Assembly (NCBI RefSeq): GCF_003646465.1
Contig: NZ_QZEX01000002.1
Coordinates: 679,837-743,836, forward strand
Source: Chachezhania antarctica
GTDB taxonomy: Bacteria > Pseudomonadota > Alphaproteobacteria > Rhodobacterales > Rhodobacteraceae
DNA length: 64,000 nt
Reading direction: 5' to 3'
The notes beneath the pieces were generated by a model. It was not told the origin of the DNA, did no database searches, and was given only the letters and a program-made list of their open reading frames with translations. The position numbers and the translations under genes are program-made. Positions 17,699 to 26,259 of the stretch are shown here, in pieces. How positions within the stretch are numbered: the stretch's first letter is position 1; each line of letters begins with the position of its first letter.

Positions 17699-18892
17699 TC
17701 AGTTCAGTTTGCACTCGGCGGCATAGCTGTCCTGATGGTCTTCGAAGACGGTGCTGACGACCTTGGTGGTCCACTTGCCATCGTCATCGGCAACCACTTC
17801 GCGCAGGTAGAAATCCTGGATCGGCATGTTGTTGTTGCCGAATTTGAAATCTCCGCGAACGCTGTCGAAATCGGCGGCCTTCAGACCGGCACGCAGGGCG
17901 TCCGTGTCGTCCATGTTGCCGCCCGCGGCCTCGATCGCCGAAGCGATCAGCATGATCGCGTCATAGGATTGCGCGGCGTAGAACGACGGATAGGTGCCGT
18001 ACTTGGCCTTGAAGTCGTCGACGAACTTCTTGTTGGCGGCATTGTCCAGCGTCGGGTCCCATTGCTGCGTGGTGCGCGACCCCATGATGGCGCCAAGCCC
18101 CGCATCCTGCAGCTTGGGCAGGCTGAGCGCATCGACCGTGAACACCGAATAAAGCGGCAGCTTGTCGGCCAGACCCGCCTGATCGTACTGCTTGGCAAAG
18201 GCCGCGCCTGCCCCGCCGGGATAGAAAACAAAGATCCCTTCGGCGCCCGACGCTTCGGCCTTGGCCAGTTCGGCCGAGAAATCAAGCTGCGCATCGGCGC
18301 CCCACTTCGTCAGGTCCTTGCCCTTGATCTCGCCCTTGTAGGTCCGCTCCACGCCTTCGACCATGTCCTTGCCCGCGGCATAGTTGGGCGCCATGATATA
18401 AAGCGATTTCACGCCCTGCTGGTTCAGAACCTCGCCCATGGCCATCGGTGTCTGGTCGTTCTGCCACGAGGTGGAAAAATAGTTCTCGTCACACAGCTTG
18501 CCGGCCATCTGGCTGGGCCCCGCATTGGCCGAGATCAGGAACTTGCCGCCATCCAGCGCCGACTTGCGCGAGGCCAGCAGGACATGGCTCCAGATGAAGC
18601 CGGTGACGAAATCGACATCGTCCTGCTTCACCAGCTTGTCGGTGGCCTGCTTGCCGGTTTCGGGTGCGAAGCCGTCATCGGCGAAGATGATCTCCAGATC
18701 CGTGTCGCCGGCCTTGCCGCCCAGGTGTTCCCTGGCCAGTTCGGCGGCGTTCTTCATGTCGTTGCCGATCACCGCGGCGGGGGTGGTCAGCGTTGTGACG
18801 AACCCGATCTTGGCGGTGTCTGCCAGCGCCGGTTGCAGGCCCATGGACCCGGCCAGCGTGGCCGCGACGGCAGCTTGTGCAAGATATTTCAT
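17699..18892 (-). CDS. livK: LIV-type ABC transporter periplasmic binding protein
   Basis: This 397-residue periplasmic type I binding protein has a Sec signal peptide of about 24 residues ending ALADTA. The mature protein starts KIGFVTTLTTPAAVIGNDM, with two Rossmann-like lobes. It is the first gene of the minus-strand transporter operon. Binding proteins of this subgroup are often annotated as branched-chain amino acid receptors, but neighbouring acyl-CoA thioesterases make an aromatic or fatty acid ligand equally plausible. Ligand residues cannot be assigned by eye. Confidence 0.9.
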   Translation of the reverse strand: MKYLAQAAVAATLAGSMGLQPALADTAKIGFVTTLTTPAAVIGNDMKNAAELAREHLGGKAGDTDLEIIFADDGFAPETGKQATDKLVKQDDVDFVTGFIWSHVLLASRKSALDGGKFLISANAGPSQMAGKLCDENYFSTSWQNDQTPMAMGEVLNQQGVKSLYIMAPNYAAGKDMVEGVERTYKGEIKGKDLTKWGADAQLDFSAELAKAEASGAEGIFVFYPGGAGAAFAKQYDQAGLADKLPLYSVFTVDALSLPKLQDAGLGAIMGSRTTQQWDPTLDNAANKKFVDDFKAKYGTYPSFYAAQSYDAIMLIASAIEAAGGNMDDTDALRAGLKAADFDSVRGDFKFGNNNMPIQDFYLREVVADDDGKWTTKVVSTVFEDHQDSYAAECKLN

Positions 18893-19246
18893 GTGTTCTC
18901 CCTCTCATGCGTTGTTGATTATTTATGTCTGGATCTTCTGGGTGGATCCGTTTCGCATGACACAATAGCTTCTACACAGCGTGGCAGATTTGTGTCAAAC
19001 GGCGCGAAGCCCTGTCACGGGTCGAAACCGGGTCTCTGTCGCTCCCCTTTGTGTCGCCCTGCAACGGGCCGCCTCATGCACTATCGTGAAGGGCGTTCCG
19101 GACGGCGCAAGACGCAACCTTTGCGGATCTGGACCGGACTGTTGCATCCGCCCATAATCGAGTCAAACCCGCCCTACGCGGTGACTTTTTCGGCCAGCGC
19201 GGGCACAGATCGCGCCACATCGGACACCGACACGGGAGCGCCCGCC
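18893..19246. promoter_or_regulatory. Divergent promoter region with inverted repeat TGACACAA-N24-TTGTGTCA
   Basis: These 354 bases separate the minus-strand transporter operon from the plus-strand thioesterase and contain no gene I can support. TGACACAA at 18958-18965 is the exact inverse of TTGTGTCA at 18990-18997, and a further TTGTGTC occurs near 19049. The spacing of 32 bases between arm starts is three helical turns, which fits a regulator dimer pair or a looped operator. The nature of the regulator is unknown. Confidence 0.45.
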
Positions 19247-19669
19247 ATGACCACGACCCAGCCGGATTTCCAGATCGAGGTACCGATCAGTTTCGGCGAT
19301 TGCGATCCGGCGGGGATCGTCTTCTACCCGAACTATTTCCGCTGGTTCGACCGCTGCTTTCACGCCCTCTTGGCCCAACGCGCAGGCGGGCACCGGGCGC
19401 TTTGCGAGAGGCTGGGCGCCATGGGCATCGGGCTGATGGACGCCGGCGCAGGCTTCACCGCCCCCGCGGGAGAGAACGACCTGATGCGGCTGGAGCTTCG
19501 GTTCGACGCCTGGGGTGCGAAATCCCTACGGCTGGCCTACAACGGGTTCGTCGGCGACAGGCCCGTCGTGCGCGGGCACGAGGTGCGCGGGCTTTTCGTG
19601 ATGCGGGAGGGCCGTATGCGGGGCGGAGACATGGCGCCCTTGCGCGAAATTCTGGCACCCGATGCCTGA
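19247..19669 (+). CDS. 4-hydroxybenzoyl-CoA-thioesterase-like hot-dog protein
   Basis: This 140-residue hot-dog thioesterase is of the Pseudomonas-type 4-hydroxybenzoyl-CoA thioesterase group. The motif FGDCDPAGIVFYPNYFRWFD lies near residue 15, with the aspartate that acts as catalytic base in that family. ATG at 19247 is preceded by GGGAG. It is divergent from the transporter operon across the inverted repeat and ends 47 bases before tRNA-Gly. The physiological CoA ester is not known; hydroxybenzoyl-CoA is the family precedent only. Confidence 0.85.
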   Translation: MTTTQPDFQIEVPISFGDCDPAGIVFYPNYFRWFDRCFHALLAQRAGGHRALCERLGAMGIGLMDAGAGFTAPAGENDLMRLELRFDAWGAKSLRLAYNGFVGDRPVVRGHEVRGLFVMREGRMRGGDMAPLREILAPDA

Positions 19670-19716
19670 TCTGCTTGACGGCTGACGGGCCTTGCCGTAA
19701 TCGCTCACGCCACGGC

Positions 19717-19790
19717 GCGGGTATGGTGAAAAGGTATCACGCGAGCTTCCCAAGCTTAAGTTACGGGTTCGATTCCCGTTACCCGCTCCA
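19717..19790 (+). tRNA. tRNA-Gly (anticodon CCC)
   Basis: A 74-base cloverleaf can be folded. Acceptor GCGGGTA pairs with TACCCGC, the D stem GTGA pairs with TCAC, and the anticodon loop TTCCCAA reads CCC. T stem ACGGG/CCCGT encloses TTCGATT, and CCA is encoded at the 3' end. The outer pair of the anticodon stem is a mismatch, otherwise all stems pair. Confidence 0.93.
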
Positions 19791-20249
19791 TGACCTTCCG
19801 ATGGTCAGTCGCCGCTTATCTCCGATCGCATCGATTCGAGCCCCTTTCGCGGCAACGCGCTGACATATGGCGAAATCCGCATAGAACTCCCCTAAATTGT
19901 ACAGGCAATGCATCGACAACCTGTCTGTTCGGCGGTGCGTTGCTGCGGGTGCTCGCAGCTTGCCCAACGCGGACCCGCACAAGTCTTGGGCATCCATCCG
20001 CTTGCTGATGAAAATTGCGCCGCCACTGCCGAAACATGGCGCGCCGTGCTGAGAGTCCATTCCACGAAGGCTCGAATGTTGTGCATCCAAGAGCAGCCGG
20101 CGGGGTTACGCCGGTCTGAAGCGTGCGGTGATGCTCGCCTGCAAGCATCGCACCACCGCACTACGCAACGCATGCGCAAGGGCTTGTTACGGTGCAAGGC
20201 ACCGTGGCCGCAATGGTCCTGCGCGGGAGAATTGAGGGATAGAATTGCG
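19791..20249. promoter_or_regulatory. Region upstream of urtA with a perfect inverted repeat
   Basis: These 459 bases between tRNA-Gly and urtA hold no convincing gene. The best structure is ACGGTGC-AAG-GCACCGT (20189-20205), a perfect 7-base inverted repeat about 45 bases before the urtA start. It contains GGTGC/GCACC halves reminiscent of NtrC boxes, but arm order and spacing differ from the consensus. I find no -24/-12 sigma-54 promoter with correct spacing. Nitrogen control of urea uptake is therefore only an inference. Confidence 0.4.
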
Positions 20250-21539
20250 ATGCTGAAAACACTTTTCACGACCTCCGCGGCCGCCGCGCTGATGGCTGCC
20301 GGGCTGCCGGCCCTGGCCCAGGACGCGGAGTGCCCGATCAAGGTCGGTGTACTGCACTCGCTTTCCGGGACGATGGCCATTTCGGAAACGACGCTTAAAG
20401 ACACCATGGAAATGCTGGTGAAGAAGCAGAACGAAGCCGGGGGCGTTCTGGGCTGCGAACTGGAAGCCGTGGTCGTCGACCCCGCCTCCGACTGGCCGCT
20501 GTTTGCCGAAAAGGCGCGCGAGTTGCTGACCGTACACGATGTCGACGTGATCTTCGGCAACTGGACCTCCGTCTCGCGGAAATCGGTCCTGCCGGTGATC
20601 GAAGAACTGAACGGCCTGCTGTTCTACCCCGTCCAGTACGAGGGCGAGGAATCGTCGAAGAACGTGTTCTACACCGGCGCCGCCCCGAACCAGCAGGCGA
20701 TCCCGGCCACGGACTACTTCCTGGAAGAACTGGGCGTCGAGAAGTTCGCGCTGCTGGGCACTGATTACGTGTACCCGCGCACCACGAACAACATCCTGGA
20801 AAGCTACCTGATTTCGAAGGGCATTCCCGAAGAGGACATCTTCGTGAACTACACCCCCTTCGGTCATTCCGACTGGTCCAAGATCGTGTCGGACGTGGTG
20901 GCCCTGGGTGCGGACGGCAAGCAGGTCGGCGTGATCTCGACGATCAACGGCGACGCGAACGTGGGCTTCTACAAGGAGCTGGCGGCACAGGGCGTTTCTG
21001 CGGATGACATTCCGGTCGTCGCGTTCTCGGTCGGCGAAGAGGAGCTTTCGGGCCTCGACACGTCGAACCTCGTCGGTCACCTGGCCGCGTGGAACTACTT
21101 CATGTCGGCCGACACCCCTGAGAACGAAGAGTTCATCGCGGACTGGAAAGAGTTCATCGGCGATGACAAGCGGGTGACGAACGACCCGATGGAGGCGCAT
21201 TACATCGGGTTCAACATGTGGAAGAACGCCGTCGAAGACGCCGGCACCACCGATGTCGATGCCGTGCGGGACGCGATGTACGGCCAGGAAGCCCCGAACC
21301 TGACGGGCGGGACCGCCACGATGCTGCCGAACCACCACCTGGCCAAGCCGGTGCTGATCGGCGAGATCACCGAGGACGGCCAGTTCGACATCCTGTCCCA
21401 GACCGAAGAAGTGCCCGGCGACGCTTGGACCGACTTCCTGCCGGAATCGGCGGTTCTGACCAGCGACTGGAAGGAACTGGGCTGCGGTATGTACAACACC
21501 GAGACCAAGTCCTGCGTGCAGATCAAGTCCAACTACTGA
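20250..21539 (+). CDS. urtA: Urea ABC transporter periplasmic binding protein UrtA
   Basis: This 429-residue urea receptor is exported by a Sec signal (LFTTSAAAALMAAGLPALAQ). The mature protein begins ECPIKVGVLHSLSGTMAISE, which is diagnostic of UrtA, and includes GNWTSVSRKSVLPVIEE and FYPVQYEGEESS, also typical. ATG at 20250 starts the signal peptide; the open frame continues upstream without a signal and is not coding. First gene of urtABCDE. No urease genes are visible in the window. Confidence 0.95.
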   Translation: MLKTLFTTSAAAALMAAGLPALAQDAECPIKVGVLHSLSGTMAISETTLKDTMEMLVKKQNEAGGVLGCELEAVVVDPASDWPLFAEKARELLTVHDVDVIFGNWTSVSRKSVLPVIEELNGLLFYPVQYEGEESSKNVFYTGAAPNQQAIPATDYFLEELGVEKFALLGTDYVYPRTTNNILESYLISKGIPEEDIFVNYTPFGHSDWSKIVSDVVALGADGKQVGVISTINGDANVGFYKELAAQGVSADDIPVVAFSVGEEELSGLDTSNLVGHLAAWNYFMSADTPENEEFIADWKEFIGDDKRVTNDPMEAHYIGFNMWKNAVEDAGTTDVDAVRDAMYGQEAPNLTGGTATMLPNHHLAKPVLIGEITEDGQFDILSQTEEVPGDAWTDFLPESAVLTSDWKELGCGMYNTETKSCVQIKSNY

Positions 21540-21557
21540 TGTGACACCGAAACCTGT

Positions 21558-21580
21558 CCGGGAGCGGCAATCGCTCCCGG
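21558..21580 (+). terminator. Hairpin between urtA and urtB
   Basis: CCGGGAGCG (21558-21566) pairs perfectly with CGCTCCCGG (21572-21580) across a five-base loop, 18 bases after the urtA stop, followed by ATTTC. Since urtB follows at once, this is best read as a partial terminator or a 3'-end stabiliser that keeps the binding protein more abundant than the permease. Confidence 0.65.
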
Positions 21581-21599
21581 ATTTCACTTGAGGGTGCAC

Positions 21600-23564
21600 A
21601 TGCGAATTCTTGCCCGTTTCTTTCTGGCCACCCTGGCCATCTGTCTTTCCCTCCCTGCCCATGCGCAGAACGCGGACGCGCCGATCCAGCAGATCATGCA
21701 GGAAAACGGCGCGCTGATCGCCGAAAGCTCGCGCCGGACCATCGGGCCTGCCATCGACGCGCTCGCCGCCAGCGGGCTGCCCGCCGCGCAGATGCTGCTG
21801 GAACGCTGGCAGAACAAGGAGCTTTACCTGAACGAGGAGACGGGTCTTTTCGTCTTCGGGGAAGAGGTCGACCGCGACACGCTTCGGATCTTTGCCATCA
21901 CCGATGGATCCGAAATCGGGGTGGTGCCCGACGACCCGTATGATCAGCTTCGCCCCAATTCTGGCGTGCGCAGCATGATCGGCGCGGCGCTGGTCCAGTT
22001 CCAGCTGAACGCTCCCGATGCCGCCACCCGCCTGACCGCGCTCGATGCCATTGCCCGTGATGCCGAGCCTTCGCACCTGACCGCCCTCCGCGCCGCGATC
22101 GACAACGAACCCGATGCCGGGGTGAAGGCCAAGAAGGAACGGCTGGAGCGGCTGCTGACCATCCAGTTCGCCGAAGACGACGCCGCCCGGATCGCGGCCA
22201 TCGAAGGCTTCTCCGGCGATCTGGGCGTGGATGTGCGCGCCACGCTGAACCCTCTGGTCGCGACCCGGTTGGAAGTGTCCGAAACCGAACCCTCGGGCGC
22301 CGACATCGCCCGCACCCTGACCCCCGGCACCGATGCGCTGCCGCGCGCGCAGGCCTACAACCTGCTGGTCGAGGAAGGCCTGACCCCGCCTGCCATCACC
22401 GCCAGCGACCGCCGCAACGCGCTGATCGCCAATGTCGAGAATGGCTCCGTCGCCGGAATACAGGTGGCCGACCTGAACACCGAAGCCGCGCGCGACCTGG
22501 CCTATGCCGAACTCGCCCGCGCCGGAACGGTGGAGCAGCTGGCGACCGAGGCCGACGTGGATCGCGCGCTGGCCGCGCATTTCTTCTTCGAACGGTTCAT
22601 CGGCGCCTCGCCCGCCGTGGCGCAGGCCGCGCAGGACGCGCTCGCCACGACCGAAATCACGGTGGGCGTCGCCCGCTTCATCGACCTAGTGATGGACGCG
22701 CTGTCGCTGGGCTCGATCTATTTCCTGGCCGCCATCGGGCTTGCCATCACCTTCGGCGTGATGCGCGTGATCAACATGGCCCATGGCGAGTTCATCATGA
22801 TCGGTGCCTACACGGGCTACGTCGTGCAGCTGTTCATCCCGAACTACACGCTGTCGATCGTCGTGGCGCTGCCCCTGGCCTTCGCTGTAACCTTCGCGGC
22901 AGGGGTCGCGATGGAGCGGCTGGTGATCCGCTGGCTCTACCACCGTCCGCTTGAGACGCTGCTGGCAACCTTCGGGATCTCCATCGCGCTGCAGCAGATC
23001 GCCAAGAACATCTTCGGCACGCAGGCCCGTCCCCTGACGGCGCCCGACTGGCTGAACGGATCGCTGGTGATCAACGATATCGTGTCGATCAGCTATATCC
23101 GGATCGCGATCCTTGTGCTGGCATTGCTGTTCCTGGCGCTGTTCCTCTTCGTGATGAACCGCACCCGGCTCGGGCTTGAAGTGCGCGCCGTGACGCAGAA
23201 CCCGCGGATGGCGGCGTCGATGGGGATCAACCCCGACAAGATCAACATGCTGACCTTCGGGCTCGGCTCCGGCATTGCCGGGATCGCCGGGGTGGCCATC
23301 GGGCTTTATGCCAAGGTCACATCGGAGATGGGGCAGGATTACATCGTCCAAAGCTTCATGACCGTGGTGGTCGGCGGCGTAGGCAATATCTGGGGCACGC
23401 TGGTGGGGGCTGTCCTTGTCGGATCGGTCCAGAAAGGCATCGAATGGATGACGCCATCGAACACGCTGGCCGCGCAGACCTACATGATCCTCTTCATCAT
23501 CCTGTTCATCCAGTTCCGGCCACGGGGCATCATCGCCCTCAAGGGCCGCGCGGCGGAGGCGTGA
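21600..23564 (+). CDS. urtB: Urea ABC transporter permease UrtB
   Basis: This 654-residue inner-membrane permease has a long N-terminal periplasmic extension. Residues 1-24 are a signal-like segment, about 25-350 form an alpha-helical region, and the LivH-like permease domain starts near VMDALSLGSIYFLAAIGLAITFG. That extension is normal for proteobacterial UrtB. The domain contains VINMAHGEFIMIGAYTGY and a coupling loop near MAASMGINPDK. ATG at 21600 has GAGG upstream, and a TTG four codons earlier is less likely. urtC starts one base after the stop. Confidence 0.95.
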   Translation: MRILARFFLATLAICLSLPAHAQNADAPIQQIMQENGALIAESSRRTIGPAIDALAASGLPAAQMLLERWQNKELYLNEETGLFVFGEEVDRDTLRIFAITDGSEIGVVPDDPYDQLRPNSGVRSMIGAALVQFQLNAPDAATRLTALDAIARDAEPSHLTALRAAIDNEPDAGVKAKKERLERLLTIQFAEDDAARIAAIEGFSGDLGVDVRATLNPLVATRLEVSETEPSGADIARTLTPGTDALPRAQAYNLLVEEGLTPPAITASDRRNALIANVENGSVAGIQVADLNTEAARDLAYAELARAGTVEQLATEADVDRALAAHFFFERFIGASPAVAQAAQDALATTEITVGVARFIDLVMDALSLGSIYFLAAIGLAITFGVMRVINMAHGEFIMIGAYTGYVVQLFIPNYTLSIVVALPLAFAVTFAAGVAMERLVIRWLYHRPLETLLATFGISIALQQIAKNIFGTQARPLTAPDWLNGSLVINDIVSISYIRIAILVLALLFLALFLFVMNRTRLGLEVRAVTQNPRMAASMGINPDKINMLTFGLGSGIAGIAGVAIGLYAKVTSEMGQDYIVQSFMTVVVGGVGNIWGTLVGAVLVGSVQKGIEWMTPSNTLAAQTYMILFIILFIQFRPRGIIALKGRAAEA

Positions 23565-23565
23565 C

Positions 23566-24825
23566 ATGACCGATATCGCAGCTCCCTCCTCTCCCCGCGG
23601 CGCCTTCGTGATGCGCCACCCGTCGGTGCTGATCTTCCTGGCGTGCCTCGCGATCTTCACCGTGGGCGTCACCGTGCTGTCCGAAGGCTTCGGCATCGGC
23701 GTGCTGTCCACCAGCTTCATCAAGACGCTGGGCAAGACGCTGTGCCTGTGCCTTGTGGCGCTCGCGATGGACCTTGTCTGGGGCTATTGCGGGATCCTTT
23801 CGCTGGGGCACATGGCGTTCTTCGGTCTGGGCGGCTACGCCATCGGCATGTGGCTGATGTACGCCCGGACCGAGATGATCGTGGTCGAAAGCCTGTCGAA
23901 CGCCCCCCTGCCCCCCACGCCGGAAGAAATATCGGATGGCATCGCCAGCCAGATCTTCGGCGTCGTCGGAGCGTCCGATTTCCCGCCGATCTGGGGCTTC
24001 GCCCATTCGCTGCCGCTGCAACTGGCCGCCGTGGTGATCGTGCCGGGCATCCTTGCGCTGGTCTTCGGCTGGCTCGCCTTCCGCAGCCGGGTGACGGGCG
24101 TCTACCTGTCAATCCTGACCCAGGCGATGACGCTGGCGCTGTCGCTGTACCTGTTCCAGAACGACAGCGGCCTGCGCGGCAACAACGGCCTGTCGGGGCT
24201 GCAGAACCTGCCGGGGCTCGACAGCGTTTCTCAGGACGCGGTGTCGATGTGGTTCCTGTGGGGTTCGGCGCTGGCGCTTGGGCTGGGCTATGTCTTCTGC
24301 GCGTGGGTCGTGTCGGGCAAGTTCGGATCGGTGATCCGCGCGATCCGGGATGACGAGGCCCGCGTGCGGTTCCTTGGTTACCCGGTCGAGGCGTTCAAGC
24401 TGCTGGTCTTCACCCTGACCGCGATCATCGCGGCCATTGCAGGCGCGCTCTATTACCCGCAGGCCGGTATCATCAACCCGGCCGAAATCGCGCCCATCGC
24501 GTCGATCTACCTTGCCGTCTGGGTCGCCATCGGCGGACGCGGGCGGCTGTACGGTGCCGTCGTCGGCGCGGCCTTCGTGTCGCTTCTGTCCACCTGGTTC
24601 ACCGGCGGGCAGGCGCCCGACATCGTGATCGGATCGTTCCGCCTGCAATGGGTCGACTGGTGGACGGTGCTTCTGGGCCTGTCCTTCGTGCTGGTGACGC
24701 TCTTTGCACCGAAAGGCCTGGGCGGGCTGGTCGACCTAATCACCGAACGCCGGTCGCCCGACCGCCACGGCGCCGATCTGGGCCCCGATATGGGATCCCT
24801 GCAGGAACGGGAGGCCGAGAAATGA
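23566..24825 (+). CDS. urtC: Urea ABC transporter permease UrtC
   Basis: This 419-residue LivM-like permease includes DLVWGYCGILSLGHMAFFGLG near residue 70 and the loop RFLGYPVEAFKLLVFTLTA. A UrtC-type insertion (LPPTPEEISDG) lies between early membrane segments. A GGAGG box lies just before ATG 23566, inside the end of urtB. It couples to urtD by an ATGA overlap. Confidence 0.94.
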   Translation: MTDIAAPSSPRGAFVMRHPSVLIFLACLAIFTVGVTVLSEGFGIGVLSTSFIKTLGKTLCLCLVALAMDLVWGYCGILSLGHMAFFGLGGYAIGMWLMYARTEMIVVESLSNAPLPPTPEEISDGIASQIFGVVGASDFPPIWGFAHSLPLQLAAVVIVPGILALVFGWLAFRSRVTGVYLSILTQAMTLALSLYLFQNDSGLRGNNGLSGLQNLPGLDSVSQDAVSMWFLWGSALALGLGYVFCAWVVSGKFGSVIRAIRDDEARVRFLGYPVEAFKLLVFTLTAIIAAIAGALYYPQAGIINPAEIAPIASIYLAVWVAIGGRGRLYGAVVGAAFVSLLSTWFTGGQAPDIVIGSFRLQWVDWWTVLLGLSFVLVTLFAPKGLGGLVDLITERRSPDRHGADLGPDMGSLQEREAEK

Positions 24826-25562
24826 GCGAACTGCTTGAGGTCAACGGTGTCTCCGTCTCCTTCGACGGGTTCAAGGCGATCAACAACCTGTCCTTCTCCA
24901 TCGCGGAAGGTGAGCTTCGCGCCGTGATCGGCCCCAACGGCGCCGGCAAGACAACCTTCATGGACATCGTCACCGGCAAGACCCGGCCCGACGAAGGCAC
25001 GGTGTTGTGGGGGGAGAAAGGGATATCCCTCCTCTCCATGTCCGAAAGCCGGATCGCGCAGGCAGGCGTCGGCCGCAAGTTCCAGCGCCCGACCGTGTTC
25101 GAAGACCAGTCGGTCGAAGACAACCTGATGATGGCGCTGAAAAAGGACCGCAATCCGTTCAAGGTCCTGTCCTTCCGCGCCAGCCGCGACGACCGCGACC
25201 GTGTCGCGACGCTGGCGGGTGAAATCGGGTTGGCCACATCGCTTCACCGCAAATCCGGCGAACTGAGCCACGGTCAGAAGCAATGGCTGGAGATCGGCAT
25301 GTTGCTGGCGCAGGAGCCGCGCCTGCTGCTGGTCGATGAACCCGCCGCGGGCATGACGCTGGCCGAACGCGAACACACCACCGATCTGCTGGTCGAAGCC
25401 GCCAAGACCCGCGCCGTTGTCGTTGTCGAACACGACATGGAGTTCGTCCGGCGGCTGAATTGCAAAGTCACCGTTCTGCACGAAGGCTCGGTCCTGGCGG
25501 AAGGCTCGCTGGACCACGTCACGAGGAACGAGAAAGTCATCGAGGTCTACCTTGGGCGCTGA
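24822..25562 (+). CDS. urtD: Urea ABC transporter ATPase UrtD
   Basis: This 246-residue LivG-type ATPase has Walker A GPNGAGKTT, signature ELSHGQKQWLEIG and Walker B LLLVDEPAAGM. GRKFQRPTVFEDQSV is a UrtD hallmark. ATG 24822 overlaps the urtC stop, and a longer frame upstream is only urtC read in another phase. The end overlaps urtE by 11 bases. Confidence 0.95.
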   Translation: MSELLEVNGVSVSFDGFKAINNLSFSIAEGELRAVIGPNGAGKTTFMDIVTGKTRPDEGTVLWGEKGISLLSMSESRIAQAGVGRKFQRPTVFEDQSVEDNLMMALKKDRNPFKVLSFRASRDDRDRVATLAGEIGLATSLHRKSGELSHGQKQWLEIGMLLAQEPRLLLVDEPAAGMTLAEREHTTDLLVEAAKTRAVVVVEHDMEFVRRLNCKVTVLHEGSVLAEGSLDHVTRNEKVIEVYLGR

Positions 25563-26259
25563 TCTTCTGGAAACGAGCGGGCTGACCCTGCATTACGGCG
25601 GCAGCCAGATCCTGAACGGGATCGACCTGACCGCCCGCGTGGGCGAGGTGACCTGCGTCATGGGCACCAACGGTGTCGGCAAGACGAGCCTGTTGAAGGC
25701 GTTGTCGGGCACGCATCAGCGGTCGTCCGGCACCTACCGGCTGGATGGCGAGGATCTGGGCAAGGTTCCCGCCCACGTGCTGGCCAAGAAGGGCGTGGGA
25801 TACGTGCCGCAGGGCCGGGACATCTTCCCGTTGCTCACCGTGCGCGAGAACATGGAGACGGCCTTTGCCTGCCTCCCCCGCAGCGAACGCCACATCCCGG
25901 ACGAGATCTACGAGCTGTTCCCGATCCTGAAGGACTTCCTGCATCGCCGCGGTGGAGACCTGTCCGGCGGGCAACAGCAGCAGCTGGCAATCGCCCGCGC
26001 GCTGATCACCAAGCCGAAGCTGTTGCTTCTCGACGAGCCCACCGAAGGCATCCAGCCCAACATCATCCAGCAGATTGGGCGTGTCATATCGCTTCTGCGG
26101 GAAAAGGGCGAAATGGCGATTGTGCTGGTCGAACAATACTTCGAATTCGCCTACGAATTGGGGGATGTCTTCTACGTCGTCGAACGCGGATCGGTGAAGC
26201 TGAGCGGCCGCAAGGAAGAGCTTGGCCGCGACGTGTTGCAGGGCAGCGTTTCGGTCTGA
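25552..26259 (+). CDS. urtE: Urea ABC transporter ATPase UrtE
   Basis: This 235-residue LivF-type ATPase has Walker A GTNGVGKTS, signature DLSGGQQQQLAIA and Walker B LLLLDEPTEGIQPN. VGYVPQGRDIFPLLTV is typical of UrtE. The start appears to be TTG at 25552, inside the end of urtD; no ATG or GTG suits the family's normal N terminus. Last gene of the urea transporter operon. Confidence 0.93.
   Translation: MGADLLETSGLTLHYGGSQILNGIDLTARVGEVTCVMGTNGVGKTSLLKALSGTHQRSSGTYRLDGEDLGKVPAHVLAKKGVGYVPQGRDIFPLLTVRENMETAFACLPRSERHIPDEIYELFPILKDFLHRRGGDLSGGQQQQLAIARALITKPKLLLLDEPTEGIQPNIIQQIGRVISLLREKGEMAIVLVEQYFEFAYELGDVFYVVERGSVKLSGRKEELGRDVLQGSVSV

Noticed and set aside
16679..19246. Long plus-strand frame upstream of the 4HBT-like thioesterase
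   Set aside because: Runs antisense through livH and livK; only the part after ATG 19247 has a thioesterase sequence and a ribosome-binding site.
19779..20090. 103-residue minus-strand frame after tRNA-Gly
   Set aside because: No ribosome-binding site and unnatural composition; overlaps the tRNA 3' end.
20181..20249. Sigma-54 promoter for urtABCDE
   Set aside because: No GG-N10-GC pair with correct context was found.
20187..22580. 797-residue minus-strand open frame opposite urtA/urtB
   Set aside because: Shadow of two well-supported urea transporter genes.
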